Shown: positions 1-9,507, counted from the first letter of the stretch. The stretch: DNA of 64,000 nt from Pseudogemmobacter hezensis (GCF_013155295.1 NZ_JABJXT010000001.1:62001-126000); one strand, 5' to 3'. Made by a program: numbers and translations. The notes: generated by a model from the letters alone, not told the origin.

Positions 1-468
1 ATGGAGCCGCGCGCGCCCGCGCCCGCGCGCCGCCTGCAGATCATCCGCCGCCTGTCCGAGGCGGGGATCCCGGTGCGGCTGATGCTGGCCCCGGTGATTC
101 CCGGCCTGACCGACCACGAGATCGAGCCCTTGCTGCAGGCCGCCCATGAGGCGGGCGCGACCAGTGCCAGCTGGATCTCGCTGCGGCTGCCGCAAGAGGT
201 TGCGGGCCTCTTCCGCGACTGGCTGGAACGCGCAGAACCGGGCCGCGCCGCCAAGGTGATGAACCGGGTGCGCGAGATGCATGGCGGCAAGGATTACGAC
301 GCGAATTTCGGCAAGCGCATGCGCGGCGAGGGGCTTTGGTCGCGGCTGATCGCTGACCGTTTCCGCCGGGCTGCGGCAAAACTGGGGCTGGATGCGCCCC
401 AGCCCCCCCTTCGCTGCGATCTGTTCCGGGTGCCCTTTGCCAAAGGCGATCAGCTGGGGCTGTTCTGA
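1..468 (+). CDS. PA0069-family radical SAM protein, C-terminal part (5' end outside window)
   Basis: The frame is open from the first base and ends at TGA 466-468, so only the last 155 or so residues are visible. Motifs such as EPRAPAPARRL, MLAPVIPGLTD and GKDYDANFGKRMRG match the C-terminal half of the Rv2578c/PA0069 radical SAM family, which resembles spore photoproduct lyase. The CxxxCxxC iron-sulfur motif would lie upstream, outside the window. The substrate of the family is not known. The ATG at base 1 is probably internal. The gene is followed by about 130 bp and then dnaG on the same strand. I am sure of the family assignment but not of the role. Confidence 0.85.
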   Translation: MEPRAPAPARRLQIIRRLSEAGIPVRLMLAPVIPGLTDHEIEPLLQAAHEAGATSASWISLRLPQEVAGLFRDWLERAEPGRAAKVMNRVREMHGGKDYDANFGKRMRGEGLWSRLIADRFRRAAAKLGLDAPQPPLRCDLFRVPFAKGDQLGLF

Positions 469-521
469 TCGGCCAGGAAGCCGGGGGCATGGGCAAGACC
501 CACGGCTTACTGGCGGTTTGG

Positions 522-536
522 TTAACGTAACCTTTA
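522..536 (+). promoter_or_regulatory. Possible CtrA-like box upstream of dnaG
   Basis: TTAACGTAACCTTTA fits the CtrA consensus TTAA-N7-TTAA with one mismatch in the second half. It lies inside a small dyad (GGTTA-ACG-TAACC, 520-532), 62 bp before the dnaG start. CtrA links cell-cycle state to transcription in alphaproteobacteria. A single near-consensus site can occur by chance, so this is only a candidate. Confidence 0.25.
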
Positions 537-597
537 CGCCCCGCCCGCCTGACGGATTGCTCTGGCATCCCGGCGCGGCTGGCCCCATATTCACACC

Positions 598-2604
598 ATG
601 AGCCTGCCGCCCGGTTTCCTTGATGAATTGCGCAACCGCGTCTCGCTTTCTGCCGTTGTCGGGCGGAAGGTCACCTGGGATATGCGCAAATCCAATATGG
701 CCAAGGGCGACTGGTGGTCGCCCTGCCCCTTCCACCAGGAAAAATCCGCCAGCTTCCACGTCGATGACCGCAAGGGATTCTATTACTGCTTTGGCTGCCA
801 CGCCAAAGGCGACGCGCTGACCTTCATCAAGGAAAGCGAGAACCTCGGCTTTATGGAGGCGGTCGCCGTTCTGGCCTCTGAGGCCGGGATGCAGATGCCC
901 GAGCGCGACCCCAAGGCCGCCGCCATCGCCGACAAACGCAGCCAGCTGTCTGAGGTGATGGAAGAGGCGGTCCGATGGTTCCGCCTGCAGCTGAAAACCC
1001 AGGCCGCCGCAGATGCCCGCGCCTATCTGGCCAAACGTGGCCTGTCAGAGGCCGCCCAGGGCCGCTGGGAAATCGGCTTTGCCCCCGATGGCTGGTCGGG
1101 GCTGTTCCAGGCGATGACCGGCAAGGGGATCGCCAAAGAACTGCTGGTCGAGGCCGGTCTTTGCGCCACCTCAAGCAAGGGCAAAGAGCCCTATGACCGC
1201 TTCCGCAACCGCATCATCTTTCCGATCCGCGACGGGCGCGGCCGGGCGATCAGCCTTGGCGGCCGGGCGATGGACCCGAACGATCCGGCCAAATACCTGA
1301 ACGGCCCCGAGACAGAGCTTTTCGACAAGGGCCGCAACCTCTTCAACCACGGCCCCGCCCGTGAGGCGGCAGGCAAGGGCCAGACGCTGATCGTGGGCGA
1401 GGGATATATGGATGTGATCGCGCTCAGCGAGGCGGGGTTCCAGGCCGCCGTCGCGCCGCTTGGCACCGCCGTCACCGAGGATCAGCTGCGGCTTTTGTGG
1501 CGCATCAGCCATGAGCCGGTGATCGCGCTGGATGGCGACAAGGCCGGGATCCGCGCCGCTTTGCGGGTGATTGATCTGGCGCTGCCGCTGCTTGAGGCGG
1601 GCAAGGGCCTGCGGTTTGCCATGATGCCTGAGGGCATGGACCCCGACGATCTGATCCGCGCCAAAGGGCCCGAGGCGGTGGCGGCGGTGATCCAGGACGC
1701 GCAGCCGATGGTGCGGCTGCTGTGGAACCGCGAAACCGAAGGCCAGGTCTTTGACAGCCCCGAACGCAAGGCCGCGCTGGACAAAAAGCTGCGCGAGGCA
1801 TTGAAGCGCATCCAGGACCCCTCGATCCGCGCCCATTATGGCGAGGATATCAAGGAACTCAGGTGGGAGCTGTTTCGCCAGGGCCGCCGCCCGGCACAGC
1901 GCACACCCGGGCGCCCCTGGCAGCCAGGCCCCCGCGGCCAGATGCGGGGCGGAAAATTCGTGCCGCCCCCCCTGCCCGCAACCGATGCCACCCGCAACTC
2001 GGCGCTGGCCGGGCATGAGGCGGATCTGCTTTACCCCAGCCGCATCTCTGACGGGATCCGTGAGGCGGTGGCGCTGGCGATCCTGATGCGTTTCCCGGCG
2101 CTGATCTCACGTTTTGAAAGCGATCTTGAGCGGCTGGAGTTAAGCAATGAGACGCATTTCCGGCTGCGCAATCTGATCCTGACCCATGCCCATGCGGATG
2201 ATTGCCGGGCTTTGATCGAAAGCGACAGCCCTGGCCTTCTTGACGAACTGATGCGCAGTAACCATGTCCGCTCTAACCCCGGTCTGCAGCCCAAAGCCGA
2301 TGCCGATTTCGCCGCCGCCTGCGTCGAAGAGGCTCTGGCGCGTCTGCAGGCCGATCGTGGCCACCGGATTGAACTGGCCGAGGCGGTCGAGGATCTCAGT
2401 GGCCTTGTCGATGAGGGGCTGACCTGGCGTCTTTCAAAGGCGGCAGAGGCGCGGGTGGCGGCAAGCCGTGGCCCGCAGGAACAGAAAACCGAATCAGTGA
2501 TCGCGCCCAATGGCGTAGAGCTGGACCGTGAAGAGCTTGAAAGACGTCATAAATTGTTCGATTCGATTGATTTCAGTGCCGGTGGCAAGGCCAGACGCGA
2601 CTGA
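598..2604 (+). CDS. dnaG: DNA primase DnaG
   Basis: DnaG makes the RNA primers for lagging-strand replication. The 668-aa product has the full family order. An N-terminal CHC2 zinc finger carries Cys43, His46, Cys64 and Cys67. A central primase core follows, with a TOPRIM domain: acidic residue Glu268 in VGEGYMDV, and the DGD motif at 312-314. The C-terminal region (about 430-640) should bind DnaB helicase. The start ATG 598 gives the expected N-terminus beginning SLPPGFLDELRNRVSL. rpoD follows 90 bp downstream on the same strand, the classic macromolecular-synthesis gene order without rpsU. The length is slightly greater than E. coli DnaG (581 aa) because of a Pro/Gly-rich linker near residues 440-465. 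Confidence 0.97.
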   Translation: MSLPPGFLDELRNRVSLSAVVGRKVTWDMRKSNMAKGDWWSPCPFHQEKSASFHVDDRKGFYYCFGCHAKGDALTFIKESENLGFMEAVAVLASEAGMQMPERDPKAAAIADKRSQLSEVMEEAVRWFRLQLKTQAAADARAYLAKRGLSEAAQGRWEIGFAPDGWSGLFQAMTGKGIAKELLVEAGLCATSSKGKEPYDRFRNRIIFPIRDGRGRAISLGGRAMDPNDPAKYLNGPETELFDKGRNLFNHGPAREAAGKGQTLIVGEGYMDVIALSEAGFQAAVAPLGTAVTEDQLRLLWRISHEPVIALDGDKAGIRAALRVIDLALPLLEAGKGLRFAMMPEGMDPDDLIRAKGPEAVAAVIQDAQPMVRLLWNRETEGQVFDSPERKAALDKKLREALKRIQDPSIRAHYGEDIKELRWELFRQGRRPAQRTPGRPWQPGPRGQMRGGKFVPPPLPATDATRNSALAGHEADLLYPSRISDGIREAVALAILMRFPALISRFESDLERLELSNETHFRLRNLILTHAHADDCRALIESDSPGLLDELMRSNHVRSNPGLQPKADADFAAACVEEALARLQADRGHRIELAEAVEDLSGLVDEGLTWRLSKAAEARVAASRGPQEQKTESVIAPNGVELDREELERRHKLFDSIDFSAGGKARRD

Positions 2605-2672
2605 TTCGTATGATTCGCCCTTTTCCCCGCTGTGATTCGCGTTATTGATTCGATTTAAACCCACGCGATTCG
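2603..2672 (+). promoter_or_regulatory. Cluster of GATTCG (GANTC) words between dnaG and rpoD
   Basis: GATTCG occurs at 2603, 2612, 2634, 2647 and 2667 inside the 90-bp dnaG-rpoD gap, and once more at 2560 in the end of dnaG. Four gap copies are preceded by T (TGATTCG) and the fifth by C. GATTC is a form of GANTC, the site methylated by the cell-cycle methyltransferase CcrM in most alphaproteobacteria. Five sites in 70 bp is far above the chance rate of about one per 256 bp. The cluster lies where an rpoD promoter would be. The copies are clear; regulation by methylation, or a binding protein for the longer TGATTCG word, is inference. Confidence 0.6.
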
Positions 2673-2694
2673 CACCATCCCCACAGGAGCATCC

Positions 2695-4713
2695 ATGGCC
2701 CTCAAGGAAAACGACGACGTAAAGCAGGATGGCGACGAGGCTGATATCTCGCTCGACATGTCGCAGGCTGCCGTCAAGAAGATGATCGCCGACGCCCGTG
2801 AGCGCGGCTATATCACGATGGAGCAGCTGAACAGCGTGATGCCCCCCGATCAGGTCTCTGGCGACCAGATCGAGGATGTCATGTCGATGCTTTCGGAAAT
2901 GGGCATCAACGTCGTCGAGGATGATGAGGCCGAAGAGGCCGATGACGGCGGCACCGGATCCGAGCTGATGGATCCCTCTGCGGGCCCCGGCTCGCGCGAG
3001 GTGGCGCTGGCTGGCCCGGCAAGCGAAACGCTGGACCGCACCGATGATCCGGTGCGCATGTATCTGCGTGAGATGGGTTCGGTTGAACTGCTGTCGCGCG
3101 AGGGCGAGATCGCGATTGCGAAACGGATCGAGGCCGGTCGCAATACGATGATCGCCGGGCTTTGCGAAAGCCCGCTGACCTTCCAGGCGATCACCATCTG
3201 GCGCGACGAACTTCTGTCCGAAGAGATCCTGCTGCGCGACGTGATCGACCTTGAGGCCACCTTCGGCCGCAATCTCGACGGCGATGAGGATCTCGAAGGC
3301 CCGCCGCTGGATGAGATGGGCGTGGTTGCGGCCGGTGGCGAAAGCCCTGCCCCGCGCCGCTCGTCCTCTGAGCCGGAACTCGACGCCGACGGCAATCCGA
3401 TCATGCGCGAAGACAGCGATGACGAGGATGACGACGGCTCGAATATGTCGCTGGCCGCGATGGAGGCCGCGCTGCGCCCCAAAGTGCTGGAGATCCTGGA
3501 ACAGATCGCCGCCAATTACGCCGAACTGTCAGAGATGCAGGAACAGCGGATGGCGGCGACCATGTCGTCCTCTGCGCGCTTCTCGACCTCGGAAGAGGGC
3601 GCCTATCAGAAGCTGCGCTCTGAGATGGTGCTGCTGGTCAATGAACTGCATCTGAACAACAGCCGGATCGAAGCGCTGATCGACCAGCTTTACGGCATCA
3701 ACAAACGCATCATGTCGATCAATTCGGGCATGGTGAAACTGGCCGATGCCGCCCGCATCAACCGCCAGGAATTCATCGCCGAATATCAGGGCTATGAGCT
3801 GGACCCCTCCTGGGTTGACCGCATGGCCGCCAAAGGCGCGCGTGGCTGGCAGACCCTGATCGAGAAAAGCCGCGAAAAGGTCGAAGAGCTGCGCGCCGAT
3901 ATGGCCCAGGTCGGCCAATATGTCGGCGTCGATATCGGTGAATTCCGCCGCATCGTGAACCAGGTGCAAAAGGGCGAGAAAGAAGCCCGCCAGGCCAAGA
4001 AAGAAATGGTCGAGGCCAACCTGCGCCTGGTGATCTCGATTGCCAAGAAATACACCAACCGTGGCCTGCAGTTCCTGGACCTGATCCAGGAAGGGAACAT
4101 CGGCCTGATGAAAGCGGTCGATAAGTTCGAATATCGCCGCGGCTATAAGTTCTCGACCTATGCGACCTGGTGGATCCGTCAGGCGATCACCCGGTCTATT
4201 GCCGACCAGGCCCGCACGATCCGTATCCCGGTCCATATGATCGAGACGATCAACAAGCTGGTCCGCACCGGGCGGCAGATGCTGCATGAAATCGGCCGCG
4301 AGCCGACGCCGGAAGAGCTGGCCGAAAAGCTGCAGATGCCGCTTGAGAAGGTCCGCAAGGTGATGAAAATCGCCAAGGAGCCGATCTCGCTGGAAACGCC
4401 GATCGGCGATGAGGAAGACAGCCAGCTGGGTGACTTCATCGAGGATAAGAACGCGGTTCTGCCGCTGGACAGCGCCATTCAGGAAAACCTGAAGGAAACC
4501 ACGACCCGCGTTCTGGCCTCGCTGACCCCGCGTGAAGAGCGCGTGCTGCGGATGCGTTTCGGCATCGGCATGAACACCGACCACACGCTGGAAGAGGTTG
4601 GCCAGCAGTTCAGCGTGACCCGCGAACGGATCCGTCAGATCGAGGCCAAGGCACTGCGCAAACTGAAGCATCCCTCGCGCTCGCGCAAGCTGCGCAGCTT
4701 CCTCGATCAGTAA
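2695..4713 (+). CDS. rpoD: RNA polymerase primary sigma factor RpoD (sigma-70)
   Basis: This 672-aa protein directs RNA polymerase to housekeeping promoters. Region 1.1 occupies about residues 20-85, followed by region 1.2 ([20 protein letters not shown]). Next comes the acidic non-conserved region of about 240 residues that primary sigma factors carry. The core regions 2.1-2.4 include [19 protein letters not shown] and the tryptophan-rich [10 protein letters not shown] that melts the -10 element. Regions 3 and 4 follow, ending with the helix-turn-helix [18 protein letters not shown]. An AGGAG ribosome site at 2685-2689 supports ATG 2695. A strong terminator follows the gene. The upstream GATTCG cluster suggests its own promoter in addition to read-through from dnaG. 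Confidence 0.98.
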   Translation: MALKENDDVKQDGDEADISLDMSQAAVKKMIADARERGYITMEQLNSVMPPDQVSGDQIEDVMSMLSEMGINVVEDDEAEEADDGGTGSELMDPSAGPGSREVALAGPASETLDRTDDPVRMYLREMGSVELLSREGEIAIAKRIEAGRNTMIAGLCESPLTFQAITIWRDELLSEEILLRDVIDLEATFGRNLDGDEDLEGPPLDEMGVVAAGGESPAPRRSSSEPELDADGNPIMREDSDDEDDDGSNMSLAAMEAALRPKVLEILEQIAANYAELSEMQEQRMAATMSSSARFSTSEEGAYQKLRSEMVLLVNELHLNNSRIEALIDQLYGINKRIMSINSGMVKLADAARINRQEFIAEYQGYELDPSWVDRMAAKGARGWQTLIEKSREKVEELRADMAQVGQYVGVDIGEFRRIVNQVQKGEKEARQAKKEMVEANLRLVISIAKKYTNRGLQFLDLIQEGNIGLMKAVDKFEYRRGYKFSTYATWWIRQAITRSIADQARTIRIPVHMIETINKLVRTGRQMLHEIGREPTPEELAEKLQMPLEKVRKVMKIAKEPISLETPIGDEEDSQLGDFIEDKNAVLPLDSAIQENLKETTTRVLASLTPREERVLRMRFGIGMNTDHTLEEVGQQFSVTRERIRQIEAKALRKLKHPSRSRKLRSFLDQ

Positions 4714-4731
4714 GCCTGCAGAACAGATCGG

Positions 4732-4757
4732 AAAAACGCCCTTCGGGGCGTTTTTTC
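4732..4757 (+). terminator. Rho-independent terminator of rpoD
   Basis: A stem ACGCCC (4736-4741) / GGGCGT (4746-4751) closes a TTCG tetraloop (4742-4745), flanked by A5 before and T6 after. It lies 20-40 bp after the rpoD stop. Confidence 0.92.
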
Positions 4758-4814
4758 ATGCCCGGGCGAAACCCGGACTTACCGTTCCCCGAAAATGCGC
4801 GATATTCTCCCGGG

Positions 4815-5600
4815 GTGACTAGGGTCGGAGATTTCCCGCTGCTGCCTTTCCTGCTTCATTCGCTGATCCTTCTTGCGCTGACCGCCCTGACCCAGATCGG
4901 CGGGCTGGCCTGGCTGATCAGCCTCGGCTTTCGCAGGATCGGCAGGATCGGGCGGCTGGGGGCTTTCGGGGCGCTTTATCTTGCCGGGCTGATGCTGGCG
5001 CAGCAGGTGGCGCCGCAGTTTGGCAGGGTGCCGCTGCAATGTGGCACTGATGGAGCCCTGCAGATGCAGTCCTGGTTCTATTGCGCCACCGCCCGCAATT
5101 ACGTGACGCCAGAGCTGGCACAGACCGCTGAAGACCTGGCGCAGCATATGGGCGCGGCCTATCCCGGCACCATTACCCTGGTTCTCGACGGGAATTTCCC
5201 GTTCCTCGACGGTTTCCCGCTTTTGCCGCATCTGTCACATGCGGATGGACGCAAGCTGGATCTGGCACTCTACTATATGGATGCGCAGGGCAATTATCTG
5301 GCGGGGGTGACGCGCTCGCCGCTGGGATATTTCGCCTTTGAGGACGGCCCGCATCAGTGCCCGCCAGCTGCGCTGACATTGCGGTGGGATCTGGCCTGGC
5401 TGCAGCCCCTGATGCGCAACGCAAGGCCCGAGCCCGAGCGTATGCGCGCCGCGCTGAACTGGCTGGCCCGCGATGCAAGGGTCGAAAAGATCTTCATCGA
5501 ACCGCATCTGCGCGAATCCCTTAACCTCTCGTCAGAGAAATTCAGGTTCCAGGGCTGCCGCGCGGCCCGCCACGACGACCATCTGCATTTCCAGATCTGA
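4815..5600 (+). CDS. Membrane-anchored protein with LAS-type (M15/M74-like) peptidase motifs
   Basis: I do not recognise this as a named gene. The protein has two or three hydrophobic segments in its first 90 residues, then a soluble domain. Two motifs in that domain fit the LAS zinc-peptidase fold: SHADGRKLD (the H-x6-D spacing of SxHxxGxAxD) and a C-terminal DDHLHFQI (the HxH ligand pair). LAS enzymes such as MepA and VanX cut peptidoglycan peptides, so a membrane-held murein endopeptidase is a reasonable guess, not a demonstrated function. Starts are uncertain. GTG 4815 is taken here; ATG 4758 gives 280 aa but sits directly behind the T-run of the rpoD terminator. Neither has a clear ribosome site. 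The gene converges on rnpB. Confidence 0.6.
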   Translation: MTRVGDFPLLPFLLHSLILLALTALTQIGGLAWLISLGFRRIGRIGRLGAFGALYLAGLMLAQQVAPQFGRVPLQCGTDGALQMQSWFYCATARNYVTPELAQTAEDLAQHMGAAYPGTITLVLDGNFPFLDGFPLLPHLSHADGRKLDLALYYMDAQGNYLAGVTRSPLGYFAFEDGPHQCPPAALTLRWDLAWLQPLMRNARPEPERMRAALNWLARDARVEKIFIEPHLRESLNLSSEKFRFQGCRAARHDDHLHFQI

Positions 5601-5659
5601 CGCCTGGGCCTGACGCCCCGGCGCGGCCCTGAGAGGCCAGAGCATCTGATAAAAGCAAC

Positions 5660-6101
5660 GTGCACGGATGGCCTGTAAGCCGGATTCTGTCCAGGCAGCT
5701 GATCCCTTTTGCAAGGGGGCCGCCCTGGATGACCATTCATCTGCCCCCGCCCTTACGGACGGGATCCAGCTGCCAACCCGGGCCTCTCGGGCTGAAGCAT
5801 CCCTGCGGCGGTATCGGGCGAACCCGACCGGACCCGCGCGAGGCCCCTATTCGGCATTGCTCCGGGCGGGGCTTGCCATGCCATTCCTGTTGCCAGGACT
5901 GCGGTGGGCTCTTACCCCACCGTTTCACCATCACCCTGATCTGATCGAACCAATGGCCCGGATCAGGGCTGTCTCTTCTCTGTTGCGCTTTCCCTCGGGT
6001 TACCCCGGCCGGGAGTTACCCGGCGCCCTTGCTCCATGGAGTCCGGACTTTCCTCGGCACGATGCAAAGCATCCCCCGCGGTCATCCGGCCATCCGTGCG
6101 A
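5660..6101 (-). ncRNA. rnpB: RNase P RNA, bacterial type A
   Basis: This is the catalytic RNA that trims tRNA 5' ends. Helix P1 is visible as GCACGGATGGCC (reverse of 6088-6099) pairing with GGCCATCCGTGC (reverse of 5662-5673), which fixes both ends to within a few bases. On the minus strand the conserved AGGAAAGTCCGGACTCC-like core lies near 6035-6055, and the terminal GACAGAATCCGGCTTA near 5674-5692. The length is about 440 nt. The gene begins only about 10 bp after the stop codon of the AmpD-like amidase, so its promoter must lie within that gene or further upstream. Confidence 0.93.
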
Positions 6102-6109
6102 GGGGGGAC

Positions 6110-6796
6110 TTATGCCCCGGGCGCGGGCGGGTCAACGGGGAATCGTTGCAAGCCAGCCGCAAGCCTCAGATCCGCTGCTGAAATCGCCCCCTGCCCCATC
6201 GGGTAAAACCGCAGACGGAAGGCCCGCAGAAGATCCGCGTCCGAGGCCTCGGGGTCATAGCCATAGGCCAGAAGGGCTGCGCGGAAATCACCGGCTGCAT
6301 CCATCTGTTGCGGCCAGAAGGCCAGCCCCTGGCGTGCCAGCCGCTGCCAGTCAAAGCGGGGGCCGGGGTCGATCTTGCGATCAGGCGCGATGTCGGAATG
6401 GGCCAGGACCCCCTCGGGGGGGATCTGCCAGCGCTGCATTACGCCGCGCAACAAATCCTCAAGCGCGGCCATCTGCGGCTCGGGAAAGGGGTGGGTGCCG
6501 GGATTGGCCAGCTCGATGCCGATGGAATGGCTGTTCACATCGGAAATGCCGCGCCAATGGCTGCGCCCGGCATGCCAGGCGCGGGCCTCTTCCGGCACCA
6601 GCGCCTCTGTCGCGCCGCTCTCAGAGATCAGCCAATGCGCCGAAACCTCGGCCACAGGATCGCAAAGGCGTTCCCGCGCCAGATCCGCGCTTTCCATTGC
6701 CGTATAATGGATAATGATCAGCGAGGGGCGCACCCCGCCCCGCCGCTCGCCAAAATTCGGCGAGGGGAAGGCGGCGGCGTCAATCTCTGCGCTCAC
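6110..6796 (-). CDS. AmpD-like N-acetylmuramoyl-L-alanine amidase
   Basis: The amidase cuts the bond between N-acetylmuramic acid and the stem peptide. The 228-aa product is an Amidase_2 domain with zinc ligands His30 (SLIIIHYTAM), His133 (LAHSDIAPDRK) and Asp143 (KIDPG). The segment SHSIGIELAN (residues 89-98) is also typical. A C-terminal tail of about 60 residues resembles a small peptidoglycan-binding helical domain. I see no signal peptide, so a cytoplasmic role in muropeptide recycling, as for AmpD, is more likely than an outer one. Its ATG overlaps the stop of the upstream lipoprotein gene by 4 bp, implying coupled translation. The stop codon is about 10 bp from rnpB. Confidence 0.88.
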   Translation of the reverse strand: MSAEIDAAAFPSPNFGERRGGVRPSLIIIHYTAMESADLARERLCDPVAEVSAHWLISESGATEALVPEEARAWHAGRSHWRGISDVNSHSIGIELANPGTHPFPEPQMAALEDLLRGVMQRWQIPPEGVLAHSDIAPDRKIDPGPRFDWQRLARQGLAFWPQQMDAAGDFRAALLAYGYDPEASDADLLRAFRLRFYPMGQGAISAADLRLAAGLQRFPVDPPAPGA

Positions 6797-7635
6797 TGCA
6801 GGGCGGTGCGGAAGGGGCGCGGATCCCAGCCACAGGCGAAACCGTCGCCATCGGGATCAAGGCCGTGGCGGTCCTTGTCGGGGCCGCCTGCGGCCAGAAA
6901 CGCCTCTTGCGCCAGATCGGGCGAGGTATATTTCGCACAGGCGATATTCGGATCTTTCGAGCTGCGCCCCCGCGAATACATCGCAACACCGGGCGCATTA
7001 TTGGTGGCCAGCGCATATTCGACGATATTCGGGCCGCTTTCGCCCTGGCGCACCGGCAGGGCACCGGGCTGGATCACCACATATTCCGCGCGATTGCGGG
7101 CAATCCGGTCAGCATCCGAGGCAATGGTTTCACGCGCAGCAACCGCGTTGAAATCATTCTCATCCGAGATCGAGGGGTTGGAATGGGCAAGCTCGCCGCT
7201 TTCCTCTTTGATCCCGGCCGGGGCACCGCCACGCGGGCGCACACCCGTATTTGTGGCACCCGTATCCGAGCCAAGACTGTTATAGGGCAGGATCGCGGCG
7301 CCCTGAACGCCCGCATCCGGATTGGTGATTATCGCAGGCGGCGGGGCGGACGAACCACCCTCGGCGCGATCAATCGCGGCGGCAGCGGCCGAAGGGTCAA
7401 AGCCGGTGCTGGCCGCAGGCGGTGTCGCCGCCAAAGGCGTCTGCCCCTGCCCCGCTGCACCGCCGGGCAGCCCGGCCGAATTGCCGCGCTGATAATTGTC
7501 ACGGATGTAGGAATTGTAATCCTGAAACCCGACGCCAGGCACACCTGATTCCGGAACCGAGGGCGTGCAGGCGGCCAGCACGACCACTCCAAGAGAGGAA
7601 AGCCCAGGAAGAATCTGCCAGCGCGGGATCATCAT
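6793..7635 (-). CDS. Lipoprotein with C-terminal Excalibur-like calcium-binding motif
   Basis: The protein starts MMIPRWQ with an AGGAT ribosome site directly upstream. It has a signal sequence ending in the lipobox VLAAC, so it should be lipid-anchored. The middle (about residues 30-150) is Ala/Gly/Pro-rich and looks disordered. The C-terminus carries DPDGDGFACGWDP, which fits the Excalibur family (acidic DxDxDGxxC calcium site with two cysteines; a partner cysteine is in NIACAKY). A longer reading from 7683 adds 16 residues before the signal and is less likely. The gene overlaps the amidase start by 4 bp, which suggests a joint role in the cell envelope. Its exact function is unknown. Confidence 0.75.
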   Translation of the reverse strand: MMIPRWQILPGLSSLGVVVLAACTPSVPESGVPGVGFQDYNSYIRDNYQRGNSAGLPGGAAGQGQTPLAATPPAASTGFDPSAAAAAIDRAEGGSSAPPPAIITNPDAGVQGAAILPYNSLGSDTGATNTGVRPRGGAPAGIKEESGELAHSNPSISDENDFNAVAARETIASDADRIARNRAEYVVIQPGALPVRQGESGPNIVEYALATNNAPGVAMYSRGRSSKDPNIACAKYTSPDLAQEAFLAAGGPDKDRHGLDPDGDGFACGWDPRPFRTALQ

Positions 7636-7732
7636 ATCCTCATCTGTTACGGCAAAGCCGCCCGCTGCGCCGCCGCCCGCCACATGGCAAGGCCGGAAAA
7701 GCGCAGCAGGACTGGCTCATTTCAGGCGGCGA

Positions 7733-9223
7733 TTACCACCATTTTTGCGGCTTGGCTACAAATCCCGCCGCGCGCTCCAGCACATAGGCGTGATTGAGCA
7801 GCCCCGCCTCATCCCATGGCTTGCCGATCAGCTGCAGGCCCAGTGGCAGGCCCTTTGCATCCAACCCGACCGGAACCGAGACACCAGGCAGCCCGGCAAG
7901 GTTCACCGTCACCGTGAAGACGTCGTTGAGATACATCTCAACCGGGTCAACCGCCGTCATCTCGCCCAGACCAAAGGCCGAGGATGGCGTCGCAGGCGTC
8001 AGAATCGCGTCAACGCCTTCCGCAAAGACCGTCTCGAAATCCTGTTTGATCAGGGCGCGAACGCGGCGGGCGCGGTTGTAATAGGCGTCGTAGAAGCCTG
8101 CCGACAGCACATAGGTGCCGATCATGATGCGGCGCTGCACCTCGGGGCCAAAGCCCTCGGCGCGGGTTTTCTCATACATCTCGGTGATGCCATCGCCCGG
8201 CCCCAGTTTGGCGCGGTGGCCATAGCGGACGCCATCATAGCGGGCGAGGTTCGAAGAGGCCTCTGCCGGGGCGATCACGTAATAGGCGGGCAGCGCGTAT
8301 TTGGTATGCGGCAGGCTGATTTCGCGCACCTCGGCGCCCGCGTCACGCAGCATGGCGATGCCCTGCTCCCAAAGCGCGTCGATTTCTGCCGGGATACCGT
8401 CAAGGCGGTATTCCTTCGGGATGCCGATCACTTTGCCACGGATGTCCCCGGTCAGGGCGGCCTCGAAATCGGGAACTGCCAGATCGGCGCTGGTCGAATC
8501 CTTCGGATCATGGCCCGACATCGACTGCAGGAAGATCGCCGCGTCCCGCACCGATTTGGTCATCGGCCCGGCCTGATCGAGGCTGGAGGCAAAGGCCACC
8601 ACCCCCCAGCGCGAGACACGGCCATAGGTCGGCTTGATGCCCACAATGCCGGTGAAAGCCGCAGGCTGGCGGATCGAGCCGCCGGTATCGGTGCCGGTTG
8701 CCGCCAGACACAGATCGCCCGCCACCGCCGCCGCCGAACCGCCCGAAGAGCCGCCCGGTGTCAGCTGACGCTCATCCACCTTCCAGGGGTTCACCGCAGG
8801 CCCGTAGACCGAGGTCTCATTCGACGAGCCCATGGCAAACTCGTCCATGTTCAGCTTGCCAAGCATCACCGCGCCATCCGCGAACAGCTTCGTGGTGACG
8901 GTGGATTCGTATTCCGGCTTAAACCCTTCCAGGATCCCCGAGGCCGCCTGGCTGTTCACGCCTTTGGTGCAGAAAAGATCCTTGATCCCCAGCGGGATGC
9001 CGCACAAAGAGGGCGCATCGCCCGCCTTCAGGCGCTGATCCGCCGCCCGCGCCTGTTCCAGCGCAATCTCGGGCGTCTTATGCACGAATGCGCCCAGCTG
9101 ATCGCCCGCATCAATCGCCGTCAGGCAGGACATGGTCAGATCAACGGCGGAAATCTCGCCTTTACGCAGCGCATCCCGCGCCTTCTCGATCGTCCAGCTG
9201 TTGAGTTCGGAATTCGCGCTCAT
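7733..9223 (-). CDS. gatA: Aspartyl/glutamyl-tRNA amidotransferase subunit A
   Basis: GatA hydrolyses glutamine and feeds ammonia to GatB, which converts Glu-tRNA(Gln) or Asp-tRNA(Asn) to the amide form. The 496-aa length is normal. The amidase catalytic triad is visible as Lys in [10 protein letters not shown] and the two serines of [15 protein letters not shown], followed by [13 protein letters not shown]. Its ATG overlaps the gatC stop by 4 bp, so the two are coupled. gatB is not in the window, as is common in alphaproteobacteria where gatB lies elsewhere. Confidence 0.96.
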   Translation of the reverse strand: MSANSELNSWTIEKARDALRKGEISAVDLTMSCLTAIDAGDQLGAFVHKTPEIALEQARAADQRLKAGDAPSLCGIPLGIKDLFCTKGVNSQAASGILEGFKPEYESTVTTKLFADGAVMLGKLNMDEFAMGSSNETSVYGPAVNPWKVDERQLTPGGSSGGSAAAVAGDLCLAATGTDTGGSIRQPAAFTGIVGIKPTYGRVSRWGVVAFASSLDQAGPMTKSVRDAAIFLQSMSGHDPKDSTSADLAVPDFEAALTGDIRGKVIGIPKEYRLDGIPAEIDALWEQGIAMLRDAGAEVREISLPHTKYALPAYYVIAPAEASSNLARYDGVRYGHRAKLGPGDGITEMYEKTRAEGFGPEVQRRIMIGTYVLSAGFYDAYYNRARRVRALIKQDFETVFAEGVDAILTPATPSSAFGLGEMTAVDPVEMYLNDVFTVTVNLAGLPGVSVPVGLDAKGLPLGLQLIGKPWDEAGLLNHAYVLERAAGFVAKPQKWW

Positions 9224-9507
9224 TCCACCACCTTCGGCACGGCAAAGAAGCCTTCGCGGGCTTCGGGGGCATTTTTCAGAACCTGCGGCTGAATGTTCCC
9301 ATCAGTCACCACATCCGCGCGGCGCGGCAGGCGCATGGGCGTGACCGAGACCATCGGCTCGACGCCCGAGACATCAACCTCATTGAGCTGCTCCATGAAG
9401 GTGAGAATGCCGGACAATTCCCGGGCCAGACCCGGAAGTGCAGTTTCCTCAACACGGATCCGGGCGAGTTTCGCCACTTTCCGTGCGGTATCAATGTCGA
9501 TGGACAT
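9220..9507 (-). CDS. gatC: Aspartyl/glutamyl-tRNA amidotransferase subunit C
   Basis: GatC is the small subunit that stabilises GatA and GatB. The 95-aa product has the family pattern: [12 protein letters not shown] near the N-terminus, [16 protein letters not shown] in the middle, and the C-terminal [20 protein letters not shown] strong ribosome site CAGGAGGG lies about 8 bp before the ATG. The 280 bp between this gene and the next (9508-9787) holds the divergent promoters and no further gene that I can support. Confidence 0.95.
   Translation of the reverse strand: MSIDIDTARKVAKLARIRVEETALPGLARELSGILTFMEQLNEVDVSGVEPMVSVTPMRLPRRADVVTDGNIQPQVLKNAPEAREGFFAVPKVVE

Noticed and set aside
3529-4671. 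A 380-codon minus-strand frame within rpoD
   Set aside because: Antisense shadow of the sigma factor; no conserved motifs.
5668-6714. A 348-codon plus-strand frame
   Set aside because: It crosses the RNase P RNA and the amidase gene in antisense, both of which are well supported.
7565-9292. A 575-codon open frame on the plus strand opposite gatA
   Set aside because: It is the mirror of gatA and gatC in GC-rich DNA; its translation is Arg/His/Gln-rich with no family features.
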